A stretch of DNA of 64,000 bases from Bacillus sp. FJAT-22090 (GTDB lineage Bacteria > Bacillota > Bacilli > Bacillales_A > Planococcaceae): assembly GCF_007676755.1 (NCBI RefSeq), contig NZ_VEBK01000013.1, positions 1-64,000 of the forward strand, in the 5' to 3' direction. Below, in pieces: positions 34,527 through 42,405 of this stretch (its first letter is position 1; every line of letters begins with the position of its first letter). The notes beneath the pieces were generated by a model that made no database searches, was not told the origin of the DNA, and saw only the letters and a list, made by a program, of their open reading frames with translations. Made by a program: the position numbers and the translations under genes.

Positions 34527-34829
34527 ATGCAAATTGGAAGAGTGATAGGAAACGTATGGGCAACACGTAAAGAGGAAGGACTTCAAGGATTAAAGCTGCT
34601 TATCGTTCAACCCGTTGACGTCAAAGGAAATCCGGTGAAAACGCAGTTTGTAGCAGCCGATCGAATAGGTGCTGGTATCGGAGATGATGTTCTCGTTACA
34701 AGTGGTGGTTCTTCGCGTTATATTATGCGTGATAATCCGATTGCAATTGATGCGGTAATCATTGGAATTATAGATTCGACAGAAGTGGAAAGAGGTGAAA
34801 TCGATGAGTCAAGCAATTGGGATGATTGA
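34527..34829 (+). CDS. eutN: Microcompartment pentameric vertex protein EutN
   Basis: 100-residue BMC-P (EutN/CcmL, Pfam03319) protein that caps the icosahedral vertices of the shell. The pattern [20 protein letters not shown] at the N-terminus and [19 protein letters not shown] mid-protein are diagnostic. ATG with GGTGATGA upstream. Its last 26 bases overlap the start of the next shell gene, so translation is coupled. Confidence 0.94.
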   Translation: MQIGRVIGNVWATRKEEGLQGLKLLIVQPVDVKGNPVKTQFVAADRIGAGIGDDVLVTSGGSSRYIMRDNPIAIDAVIIGIIDSTEVERGEIDESSNWDD

Positions 34830-35166
34830 AACAAAAGGGTTAGTCGGCTCGATTGAAGCAGCCGATGCCATGATTAAAGCGGCGAGTGTAACCTTGGTCA
34901 AACAAGAAATGGTCGATGGAGGTATTGTTACTGTCATCGTACAAGGCGATGTTGGAGCAGTGCAAGCAGCGGTAGATGCTGGTAGGGAAGCAGCCAAACG
35001 AGTTGGTGAGCTTTTAGGAGCCCATGTTATTCCACGTCCAGACGAGTCTGTTTATGGCATGATCAAACCGATAACTCAAGAAAAAAATGAAGAAATGATA
35101 CAGCCAACAAAGTCGACACGTGCTAAGGTCGTGAAAACGGATACGAACTCACAAGCAGAAACGTAA
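34804..35166 (+). CDS. Second EutM-like BMC-H shell protein with C-terminal tail
   Basis: 120-residue BMC-domain protein. The domain (residues 1-92) closely resembles EutM at 33331, but the pore loop reads MVDGG instead of VHVGG. A hydrophilic tail of about 28 residues with Lys/Thr-rich sequence ([16 protein letters not shown]) follows, somewhat like EutK or PduJ/K-type variants but without a recognisable nucleic-acid-binding domain. I chose ATG at 34804, 7 bases after AGAGGTGA; the GTG at 34795 is inside that site. Confidence 0.9.
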   Translation: MSQAIGMIETKGLVGSIEAADAMIKAASVTLVKQEMVDGGIVTVIVQGDVGAVQAAVDAGREAAKRVGELLGAHVIPRPDESVYGMIKPITQEKNEEMIQPTKSTRAKVVKTDTNSQAET

Positions 35167-35190
35167 ATGTAGTGGAAAGGGTGAGAACGC

Positions 35191-36132
35191 TTGGCTTTTC
35201 GAAGAAACAAAATTGCTGTAATCGGGGCTGGTTATACTGGTGCGACTGTAGCCCTTATGGCAGCTCAAAAAGAACTAGGTGATATCATTCTTGTTGACGT
35301 TCCAGAACAGGAAAATCCGGCAAAAGGGAAAGCTCTGGATATTTTAGAAACAGGTCCTGTACAACGCTTCAATGCTAAAATTACGGGGACATCTAACTAT
35401 GAACAAATAAGAGATGCCGATATGGTTATCATTACTGCTGGTATAGCGAGAAAGCCCGGTATGAGTAGAGATGACCTTGTAAATACAAATGCCAAAATTA
35501 TGCGTATAGTCTCAGAGCAAATTAAAAAGTATGCACCGGAAAGCTATGTTTTAATATTAAGTAATCCGGTGGATGCAATGACATACGTCTGCTATAAAAC
35601 AACGGGATTCCCTAAAAATAGAGTAATTGGTCAATCTGGTGTATTAGATACCGCTAGATTTAACACATTTGTTGCAGAGGAATTGAATATCTCAGTTGAA
35701 GACATTTCTGGTTTTGTGTTAGGCGGTCACGGAGATGATATGGTTCCGCTTGTCCGTTACTCCTATGCAGGTGGAATTCCACTAGAGAAATTAATTTCGA
35801 AGGACAGATTAGAAGCTATTATCGAGAGAACAAGAAAAGGTGGGGGCGAGATTGTTTCTTTATTAGGAAACGGAAGTGCTTACTATGCACCTGCTGCATC
35901 TCTTGTGGAAATGGCTGAGTCAATCATTCGGGATAAAAAAAGAATCTTACCTTCTATTGCATATTTAGAGGGAGAGTACGGATACGAAGACTTGTATTTA
36001 GGAGTGCCTACTGTCATTGGTGGTAATGGAATTGAAAGTATTATCGAACTTCCGTTAACAATCGAGGAAAAACAAGCACTTGATAAATCGGTTGAGTCTG
36101 TTAAATCTATACTTCAAATTTGTAACGTATAA
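35191..36132 (+). CDS. mdh: Malate dehydrogenase at the end of the eut operon
   Basis: 313-residue NAD-dependent malate dehydrogenase of the Bacillus LDH-like type. GAGYTGAT is the NAD-binding loop at about residues 12-19. [10 protein letters not shown] carries the substrate-binding arginine that marks MDH, where lactate dehydrogenases have Gln. [18 protein letters not shown] holds the catalytic His. No amphipathic encapsulation helix is visible at either end. TTG start after GAAAGGGTGAG, 24 bases from the last shell gene, with no terminator between, so it is probably part of the eut transcript. It could oxidise malate for acetyl-CoA use or consume NADH made by EutE. Confidence 0.88.
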   Translation: MAFRRNKIAVIGAGYTGATVALMAAQKELGDIILVDVPEQENPAKGKALDILETGPVQRFNAKITGTSNYEQIRDADMVIITAGIARKPGMSRDDLVNTNAKIMRIVSEQIKKYAPESYVLILSNPVDAMTYVCYKTTGFPKNRVIGQSGVLDTARFNTFVAEELNISVEDISGFVLGGHGDDMVPLVRYSYAGGIPLEKLISKDRLEAIIERTRKGGGEIVSLLGNGSAYYAPAASLVEMAESIIRDKKRILPSIAYLEGEYGYEDLYLGVPTVIGGNGIESIIELPLTIEEKQALDKSVESVKSILQICNV

Positions 36133-36284
36133 ATGTAGTTTTAACATAAAGGTTGACCCTAAGTATCTTCATCACCTACATTTTACATTAAATAATCACA
36201 TCTGTTGATTATCCATCTTATCCTATTGTGTAAAAAGAAGAGGGCTTACTATTTTATGTTTCTGTTTGCTTGATAGGGAAAGTG

Positions 36285-36422
36285 CGTTGGAAGGTAGTAA
36301 TCGCTTGGATTTCCACCGGGTGAGCGATGAGCCATCACCGCCGCTTGCGCGTGCGTTGTGATGGCTCATCTGTCTCACTCATCCGGAAGGAGTCGCCGCC
36401 CTTCCGCTCCAATCGATCAAAG
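36285..36422. repeat. GC-rich palindromic dispersed element
   Basis: This 135-base block is much more GC-rich than its surroundings. Its centre is a perfect 13-bp inverted repeat (36326-36338 with 36358-36370), extended outward by GGTGAG and CTCAC arms. The flanks, read on the minus strand, contain ATTGGAGCGGAAGGGCGGCG and GACTCC, which I recognise as the core of an intergenic element repeated in many Bacillales genomes. It has no reading frame. Copy number here cannot be seen. Confidence 0.6.
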
Positions 36423-36465
36423 TATAGTCATTTATCTGTATTTATTAACCATTAAAAGTTAGGAA

Positions 36466-36579
36466 ATGGCTAAGGGAGACCAGTTGACTCGTGAAAGCAA
36501 CCAATTCAATAGGCAGAGCAACCAAATTGCACTTGAAAGCAACCATATTGATAACGAGAGCAACCAATTCTCCACGTAA
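36466..36579 (+). repeat. 21-bp tandem repeats, readable as a 37-residue heptad-repeat peptide
   Basis: AGCAACCA recurs at 36496, 36517, 36538 and 36559, exactly 21 bases apart, with a degenerate fifth unit at 36475. The frame from ATG 36466 to TAA 36577 is open and translates to 7-residue units of the type ESNQFNR, QSNQIAL, ESNHIDN and ESNQFST. An AGGA lies only one base before the ATG, so expression is uncertain. Because 21 is divisible by three the frame stays open automatically. Confidence 0.6.
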
Positions 36580-36818
36580 GGGCTAGTGGACACTGTTTAT
36601 CATGCACATCCCCTTCATTTAAATTGTATCTACAAAACTCCTCTTCTTTAGTTGAAGAAGAAAAAAGAGACGCGTATTCCACAATTGCACCCGATGCAGT
36701 AGATGGTTCTGTACAACTTTCCGGTCACTCGTTTTTACCTAGTTCTCTTTAACTAAATTTAAAATAGATTCCTTACATAAAGAAAATAATTCAATTAAGC
36801 CGCAGTCATTCACTAAAA
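36580..36818. other. Non-coding stretch with a possible decayed frame
   Basis: No intact gene. A + strand frame ending at TAA near 36752 is open for about 50 codons (ending GSVQLSGHSFLPSSL) but has no start codon or binding site, so it may be a remnant. It also contains a TTTAGTTGAAGAAGAAAAAAG tract resembling the palindrome family at 37587. The stretch 36133-36284 shows nothing recognisable. Confidence 0.35.
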
Positions 36819-37475
36819 CTAGAGCGTCTCATCTAGTTTCTGAATCTTTGATTGGGATATTAAAAAAACATTGCCAAAAACGTCGATTTTGTCTCCCTTT
36901 ACACGTATAGCGCAGTCTTTGTTCGACGCATAAATATTTATTTTTTCCGATAGAGGAGATAGTTCGCTTAGAACCAGTGCAATGTTATTTTCAAGGTCAA
37001 AATGGGACAAGACGGAAAAATTATCAAGACCGATTCCGTCGTAAACAGAGTTCATTTCAACTTCATCTCCAAAGTTTTTCGAGCATAACCATTTAGCGGA
37101 CATGTTGATTGCTCCAGCGCTTGCTCCCATCACAACGGCGCTGCTTTTTTTAATCAAATCCGATAATTCATATTCCATTAAAAAACCATTTAAATTAAGA
37201 ATATTGCCACCCAACAAGAAAATGACCGAAGAATTTTGAATTATCGTTTGGGCATCTTCCTTCTGTACGTGGTAATTAATTAAATGATACTCATCAAATA
37301 TAATGCCAGCCTGATCGAGCCACGAGCGTTCAGTAGCACCATCATCTTCATAAATAGATGGATTCGAGCTAATCATAGCAAGTGATTTTCTATCAGTTAT
37401 ATCCTTCTGTAACACTCTGCCCAGATTCTCTGGAAAAAAGTTGTTAAACCAACCTAAATAATAATGAGTTTTCAT
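36819..37475 (-). CDS. Peptidase E-like protein, family S51
   Basis: 218-residue protein of the S51 (dipeptidase E/cyanophycinase-like) class I glutamine-amidotransferase-like fold. The nucleophile elbow VMGASAGAINMS near residues 115-126 has the serine expected for S51. LLGGNILNLNGFL upstream is the family GGN motif, and SHFDLE supplies a His typical of this group. Substrates in the family are Asp-X dipeptides, but many Firmicute members are uncharacterised. ATG with CGGAGGG. It is an isolated minus-strand gene among repeat-rich DNA and may have been acquired on its own. Confidence 0.8.
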   Translation of the reverse strand: MKTHYYLGWFNNFFPENLGRVLQKDITDRKSLAMISSNPSIYEDDGATERSWLDQAGIIFDEYHLINYHVQKEDAQTIIQNSSVIFLLGGNILNLNGFLMEYELSDLIKKSSAVVMGASAGAINMSAKWLCSKNFGDEVEMNSVYDGIGLDNFSVLSHFDLENNIALVLSELSPLSEKINIYASNKDCAIRVKGDKIDVFGNVFLISQSKIQKLDETL

Positions 37476-37586
37476 AAATCCCTCCGTAGTAAAGTGTAAA
37501 TATCATTTGTTCCCTACATTCACTCATTCTGCCAACAAAATATTCTCAATATGGTCTTGTTGTTGAACACAGGTTAAACAACTCTC

Positions 37587-37633
37587 TTCAACTAACCCTA
37601 GCTTTAGTTCAATTAAGAAAAAAGCTTTACCCA
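37587..37633. repeat. Palindromic dispersed repeat, copy A
   Basis: CTTCAACTAA, a short centre, then TTAGTTCAATTAAGAAAAA and GCTTTACCC. Nearly the same series occurs at 38323-38370. It lies in the 368-base gap 37476-37843, which otherwise holds no gene that I can see. Confidence 0.6.
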
Positions 37634-37843
37634 TTCTTGAATAAGCACCGTCTCTTTTATTACACTATAGTCGAAAGCTTATTAGATATTAATCGTATTT
37701 TGTCCACCCATATGTCATACTTCAGACTTCATGTATCAAATGGAATTGGCGATACATTATTTTCTATTCTTAATGAAACTTAAGAGGGATTTCTTAATTG
37801 AGTGTAGAAAAATATATGTGCAAACAAAACAAAGGAGGCTACT

Positions 37844-38239
37844 ATGACTAATTTAATTTCACATATTGCCACACTAGAAATACCTGTTACTAATTTAGAA
37901 GAATCTATAGAGTTTTATATCGATATCCTTGGTGCCGAAGTCCACTTTCAAGGAGAAAAAAATGCTATGCTTACTTTGAAATCAAAAGGAGTTCCAACGA
38001 TTTTCTTGGTTGAAACTGAAGAAATTAATGGATTATCATTTAGAAATACAAATACTAATGTCGTTCATAGCGTAATTGACTTTTATACTCCTTCCTTAAA
38101 AGAATTATATGAGTGGCTTGAAGGAAAACAAGTTGAAGTTGGTCCTTTAAATTTACAAGGTGAATTTGGTGGTTTTGGATTTAAAGATCCTTCTGGAAAT
38201 TGGTTAAGTGCCTGCAATATCCTTCACCCGGAACAGTAA
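37844..38239 (+). CDS. VOC family protein (glyoxalase/bleomycin resistance-like)
   Basis: 131-residue single-domain vicinal oxygen chelate protein. The opening ISHIATLEIPVTNLEESIEFY (first residues ISHIATL at 5) is the first beta-alpha unit, and FGGFGFKDPSGNWLSAC near residues 108-124 is the conserved second unit, although the usual metal-ligand glutamate is replaced near the end (NWLSA). It may therefore bind a ligand rather than catalyse. ATG follows AAAGGAGG. Flanked on both sides by palindromic repeats, monocistronic. Confidence 0.78.
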   Translation: MTNLISHIATLEIPVTNLEESIEFYIDILGAEVHFQGEKNAMLTLKSKGVPTIFLVETEEINGLSFRNTNTNVVHSVIDFYTPSLKELYEWLEGKQVEVGPLNLQGEFGGFGFKDPSGNWLSACNILHPEQ

Positions 38240-38322
38240 AAAATTTACTATATGAGGTACGGGCGTAACTTTATGGCGCTTTTTTCTCTATTAACATACG
38301 ATATAAAAACTACCATTCTCTT

Positions 38323-38411
38323 CTTCAACTAATCTGCCAAGTTAGTTCAATTAAGAAAAATGCTTTACCCTTCTTTAAGTAAAGCATCTTGTGAGTTGAA
38401 GAAGCTTTTTT
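38323..38411. repeat. Palindromic dispersed repeat, copy B, with nested hairpin
   Basis: CTTCAACTAA at 38323 and TTAGTTCAATTAAGAAAAA at 38342 match copy A. ATGCTTTAC (38360-38368) then pairs with GTAAAGCAT (38379-38387), and GAGTTGAAGAAGCTTTTTTG follows. On the + strand it ends in a T run and may double as a terminator between the convergent VOC and fabZ genes. Confidence 0.6.
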
Positions 38412-38428
38412 GTAAATTGATCGATATT

Positions 38429-38854
38429 TTAATCACCGAACGCAAATGTTATTTCTGTTTCGCAAACTAATGTTCCATCAACCGTAGCTTTGCCTTTGCC
38501 TTTTCCAATTGGCCCTTTTAATCGAGTGATTTCAATCTCAAGACGGAGTTGGTCTCCTGGTTTTACTTGCTGTTTAAAACGACATTTATCTATTCCTACC
38601 AATAAACCTAATCGACCTTGGTTTCCTTCTTTAGTTAACATCACCACTGCACTTACCTGAGCTAATGCTTCAACAATTAATACTCCTGGCATAACGGGGA
38701 AGTTGGGAAAATGCCCGTTAAAAAAATCCTCATTTGCTGTTACATTTTTTATACCAACCGCTCTCTTTCCTTCTTCTAATTCCAAAATCCTATCAACTAA
38801 TAGAAATGGATATCGATGTCTAATTATTTCCATAACCTTTTGAGTATCTAACAT
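38429..38854 (-). CDS. fabZ: 3-hydroxyacyl-ACP dehydratase FabZ
   Basis: 141-residue hotdog-fold dehydratase of type II fatty acid synthesis that converts 3-hydroxyacyl-ACP to trans-2-enoyl-ACP. The catalytic histidine lies in [15 protein letters not shown] (about residues 43-57) and the catalytic glutamate in LIVEALAQ (about 58-65). [12 protein letters not shown] is the typical N-terminal segment. Length is normal. On the minus strand, alone, with GGGGGAT upstream of ATG. Confidence 0.92.
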   Translation of the reverse strand: MLDTQKVMEIIRHRYPFLLVDRILELEEGKRAVGIKNVTANEDFFNGHFPNFPVMPGVLIVEALAQVSAVVMLTKEGNQGRLGLLVGIDKCRFKQQVKPGDQLRLEIEITRLKGPIGKGKGKATVDGTLVCETEITFAFGD

Positions 38855-38934
38855 TATTTAATCCCCCATAACAATATTATTAAGACTTAATTTTATCACT
38901 TGGTATTAATAGCCGGTACTATAAAGCTGGGCTT

Positions 38935-38977
38935 ATTCAACTTAGCTTCCGCGTGAGTTGAATAAAAAAACTTTACT
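38935..38977. repeat. Palindromic dispersed repeat, divergent copy D
   Basis: ATTCAACTTAGC, a short GC centre, then GAGTTGAATAAAAAAAC and TTTACTG: the same arm-A-tract-TTTAC order as copies A and B, with more differences. It lies in the gap 38855-39314. That gap also has a TAAGGCA/TGCCTTA hairpin near 39217-39246 but no gene that I can see. Confidence 0.45.
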
Positions 38978-39314
38978 GACTACCTTGTTTGTGGCTACAA
39001 CAATGATAGAACACCCTTGGCTAAGAAAAAACAATTTGTATTTCGTTATTGAATTTTCCGTTTTAGTTGTTGAATCGGTTTTTTATTTCCTCTTTCACTA
39101 ACTTGCTCCCTTAATTTAATTGAAAAGAATCACAAACTATATAAATCCTTTTACCACGAAATACCCCTTTAGATAAAAATCCAAAGGGAAAAACCTCCTG
39201 ACTAGAAACCTTTTGATAAGGCACCTTTTCCGCGGTCGTTGCCTTAACACCCTGCGCTTTTCTTATTGAAACATTTCTCGTATTCATTCGTATCTATATG
39301 TAGAGGTGTTAGAC

Positions 39315-40121
39315 ATGAAGCATATTTATGAACGAACAGCAAAGTTTGCAAAGCTAGGATCGTTATTTGCATTTGGCGTATATGTTTTACTTGTTATTAT
39401 TTTTCATAATGTTTTGTGGGAGGATTTTGAAACGCATTTTATGGTAGGGTTTATGCTATTCATGCTGTTAGGATCTTCTTTTTATTTTCAGAATGCTGCT
39501 GAAAAGTTGCCAGATGAGCAAGAAATAGATAGCCAATACTATTCCGATAGCTTCCCTATTAAAGAACTTAACTTTCAACGGGATGTATCCATCATTCCTA
39601 AAAGTTATTTAGTTTCTAATACAGGGGAAAGGCTTTATATAATTACTCCTACAGAAAATCATCCGTTTATACGAAAGTTATCTTCATTTGCGATTTTTAA
39701 GATGGGTATGTTCTTTCCGATTACATACGAATTGAAGACAATGGACGGGAAATTAGTAAGTCAATTTACAATGCAAAACAAATTAAAGTTCATGCAGCTG
39801 AAAGTTTATGATCATACGAAAACGCATATTTCTACTGTTGCCTTGCCGGTTATTTCGGTAAAAAATAGAGCCATTATTTTTGGCCCAAACCATGAAAAAC
39901 TGCATCAAATGGAAGCTAAAAGTATGTATGGGGATATTGACGTCGATGATTTCAATGGGAAACGATTAGCTACCTATCGTTTCGGAATGTTCCCGTATGC
40001 AACTCACCCAGCTTTTCAAATACAAGCTATGAATATACATGTGTCGCTTGCAGAAGACTTAACGCATGCAGAAAAACTCACATTTACAGCGTTATTCTAT
40101 TACTGGACGGCCACAAAATGA
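39315..40121 (+). CDS. Membrane-anchored hypothetical protein
   Basis: 268-residue protein with two N-terminal membrane helices (about 14-32 and 40-56) and a beta-rich C-terminal domain of about 190 residues without recognised catalytic motifs. Its alternating pattern (YELKTMDGKLVSQFTM, LQMEAKSMYGDIDVDDF-like segments) is somewhat reminiscent of LURP/tubby-like domains; this is a weak impression. I chose ATG at 39315, 8 bases after AGAGG; the in-frame GTG at 39306 overlaps that site. Downstream sequence GGAGCT and AGCTCC may form a small hairpin with the next, convergent gene. Confidence 0.6.
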   Translation: MKHIYERTAKFAKLGSLFAFGVYVLLVIIFHNVLWEDFETHFMVGFMLFMLLGSSFYFQNAAEKLPDEQEIDSQYYSDSFPIKELNFQRDVSIIPKSYLVSNTGERLYIITPTENHPFIRKLSSFAIFKMGMFFPITYELKTMDGKLVSQFTMQNKLKFMQLKVYDHTKTHISTVALPVISVKNRAIIFGPNHEKLHQMEAKSMYGDIDVDDFNGKRLATYRFGMFPYATHPAFQIQAMNIHVSLAEDLTHAEKLTFTALFYYWTATK

Positions 40122-40146
40122 GGAGCTAACTAGCTCAGCTCCTTAT

Positions 40147-41241
40147 CTAGTGTGCTTTATAATTATAAAGAGGTTTAATCACTTCTAATACGTCAACCGT
40201 GTCTTCAATATGGGCGAGTATATCTTGCATATCTTTATAAGCAAATGGTGACTCGTCAACCGTGCTTGCAACAACAGAAGTACTCCAAACATCCTTCATT
40301 GAGTTTTGAAAATCCTCCAGATTCACAAGCTTTCTTGCCTGCGAACGGCTCATTATACGGCCTGCACCATGCGGTCCCGAGTAGTTCCAATCGGGGTTTC
40401 CTTTTCCGCGGCAGATGAGCGATCCATCTCGCATATTCATGGGGATAATAACGATTTCTCCGTCCTGGGCGGAAATCGCTCCTTTTCGTAAAATCATATT
40501 ATCTAAGTCAATATAATTATGAATCGTATCAAATTCCGATTTAATCTTCCAATTCATTCCTCTGCAAATCACATCAACCATTGTTTTCCGATTGAATGCC
40601 GCATATTTTTGTGCGATAGAAAGATCATATAAGTAATCTTTCATAGATTCACCTTCCACATACGCTAACTCTTTTGGCACGCTATCTCCAAGCGATTGGT
40701 GAGCAACTTGTTGATAATGTTCCGCAATTTGCTTCCCTAAATTTCGACTGCCTGAATGGATAACTAGATAGATGCTTCCATCATTTCCTACGTTCAGTTC
40801 GATGAAATGATTTCCTCCACCAAGCGTGCCCAAGCTTAACCGAGCACGGTTTTCATTAATGGGGGCAGTCACTTCAGCAAATGGTATCTCTATTACGTTT
40901 CGATGTTCTTTGTTTCGGATGCGTGTCCCGCTCGGCACATTTTTCTTAATCGTTTTGTCTAATTTTTCGAAGTTAATATCTTCTTTTTCTACATCAAGTT
41001 TTGCACAAATCATACCACAGCCTAAATCGACACCTACAAAGTTAGGTACGACTTTATCCGTGATGGTCATCGTCGTTCCAACTGTGCAGCCTTTACCTGC
41101 ATGGAGATCAGGCATCATACGTATTTTCGTATCTTGTAGAAAGGACAGGCTACACAGCTCTTCCACTTGACGCTTTGCGGTCTCCTCGATTGTATTCGTA
41201 AAAACAAGAGCATTATTATGCGTTCCTTTTATCTCTATCAA
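40147..41241 (-). CDS. rtcB: RtcB family RNA ligase
   Basis: 364-residue RtcB protein, a Mn- and GTP-dependent ligase that joins RNA 2',3'-cyclic phosphate or 3'-phosphate ends to 5'-OH ends. Metal-binding motifs are present: FVGVDLGCGMICAKLD (about 68-83, Asp and Cys), GGGNHFIEL (about 148-156) and VIHSGSRNLG (about 165-174). GPHGAGRIMSRSQA (about 294-307) holds the histidine that is guanylylated. It belongs to the shorter bacterial form. No rtcA, rtcR or archease gene is adjacent, so its RNA target is unclear. ATG preceded by GAGGTGAGA. Confidence 0.9.
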   Translation of the reverse strand: MIEIKGTHNNALVFTNTIEETAKRQVEELCSLSFLQDTKIRMMPDLHAGKGCTVGTTMTITDKVVPNFVGVDLGCGMICAKLDVEKEDINFEKLDKTIKKNVPSGTRIRNKEHRNVIEIPFAEVTAPINENRARLSLGTLGGGNHFIELNVGNDGSIYLVIHSGSRNLGKQIAEHYQQVAHQSLGDSVPKELAYVEGESMKDYLYDLSIAQKYAAFNRKTMVDVICRGMNWKIKSEFDTIHNYIDLDNMILRKGAISAQDGEIVIIPMNMRDGSLICRGKGNPDWNYSGPHGAGRIMSRSQARKLVNLEDFQNSMKDVWSTSVVASTVDESPFAYKDMQDILAHIEDTVDVLEVIKPLYNYKAH

Positions 41242-41295
41242 AGTCTCACCTCATTAGTTAATAAACGTCATCATCCTAAAAGTAGTTTCAACAAT

Positions 41296-42258
41296 CTAGT
41301 TTTTAAATAGGTTAAACCAGCCTTTGTATTTAAACCAAGCAAGCATAGCCAATGCAACGATTAACATAATGCCAAGAACTATATAATAACTATAATGCCA
41401 TTCAAGCTCGGGCATATTTTTAAAGTTCATTCCGTACACCCCTGCGATAAATGTTAAAGGGATAAAAACAGTTGATACAATCGTCAAAATCATCATTATA
41501 CGATTCATATGGCTAGAGTTAATAGACATCTGACTGTCCCGAATATCGGCAGTTAACTCCCTGTTGGACTCCACCATATCCGTGAGTTTTAATAAATGAT
41601 CGTAAATGTCACCGAAATATGCCCGTTCTGTTTGATGTAATATAATACGTTCGGAATTCATTACCCGATACAATAAATCACGCATTGGAATAATTGTTCG
41701 ACGCAGTCTCAATAAATCACTTCGTAGATCGAATACTTGCTCTATCGATAAATGACGCATATCAAACGAAAGCTGATCGTCCACTTCGTTTAAATAATCT
41801 TCAATTTTATAAATGATTGGAAAATATGCATCCACGACTTTATCGACAATATGATAAGTTGCATGCATAGCTCCGCGCTCCCACCCATTCGGATCTTGGA
41901 TAATACGTTCACGGGCTTGTTCTAATTCATGCATAGGAGGAAAGTGGAAGGTCACGACAAAACCTTCTCCAACAAATAGATTCAATTCTTCTGCTTCCAT
42001 TTTTTTCTCATTAAACGTATGCAAAACAAAAAATACTTGTCCATCATAATGATCCGCTTTTGGCCGCTGTAAACGCAGCAGACAATCTTCAATTGCAAGA
42101 GGATGGAAATGAAAGAATGAGCTCAGAAGCATTTCTTCTTCTTTAGTTGGTTCTCCAATATCCACCCAATACCATTGCAACTTTTTTTCTTTTATATCTT
42201 CTAGTGAAAAATCACTTATTAGTTCTCGATCAGTAGTTACCCCGATTGTTCGAATCAT
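41296..42258 (-). CDS. corA: CorA family divalent cation transporter
   Basis: 320-residue CorA Mg2+/Co2+ channel. A large N-terminal cytosolic alpha/beta domain and long helices lead to two C-terminal membrane helices (about 258-280 and 290-310). The pore signature YGMNF is at the end of the first helix (about 276-280), followed by the periplasmic loop MPELEWHYSY. The basic C-terminus (KYKGWFNLFKN) is cytoplasmic. It is a single gene on the minus strand; ATG follows GAGGTG. Confidence 0.92.
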   Translation of the reverse strand: MIRTIGVTTDRELISDFSLEDIKEKKLQWYWVDIGEPTKEEEMLLSSFFHFHPLAIEDCLLRLQRPKADHYDGQVFFVLHTFNEKKMEAEELNLFVGEGFVVTFHFPPMHELEQARERIIQDPNGWERGAMHATYHIVDKVVDAYFPIIYKIEDYLNEVDDQLSFDMRHLSIEQVFDLRSDLLRLRRTIIPMRDLLYRVMNSERIILHQTERAYFGDIYDHLLKLTDMVESNRELTADIRDSQMSINSSHMNRIMMILTIVSTVFIPLTFIAGVYGMNFKNMPELEWHYSYYIVLGIMLIVALAMLAWFKYKGWFNLFKN

Positions 42259-42369
42259 ATTAACACCTCACTTCACACTCTATATTTTCTATTATCCCAT
42301 AATTTTAGAATGTGTAATCAGATTTCACCTATAATAGTAAAATTACATATCGAATCTTTTGGTAATAGA

Positions 42370-42399
42370 AAATGCCAAGGGATTAATCCCTTGGCATTT
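42370..42399. terminator. Perfect palindromic terminator
   Basis: 13-bp perfect arms (42370-42382 with 42387-42399) around TTAA, with A- and T-rich ends. It sits after the minus-strand BCCT gene, which ends at 42406, and can work in both directions. Confidence 0.85.
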
Positions 42400-42405
42400 C
42401 GTTAC

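Noticed and set aside
35191..36132. Lactate dehydrogenase instead of malate dehydrogenase
   Set aside because: The substrate loop reads RKPGMSR with the arginine typical of malate dehydrogenase, and the [10 protein letters not shown] segment matches Bacillus Mdh.
36475..36579. Regular direct repeats that could suggest a CRISPR array
   Set aside because: The period is only 21 bp, the similar part is about 8 to 14 bases, there are no unique spacers of constant length and no cas genes nearby. A tandem repeat fits better.
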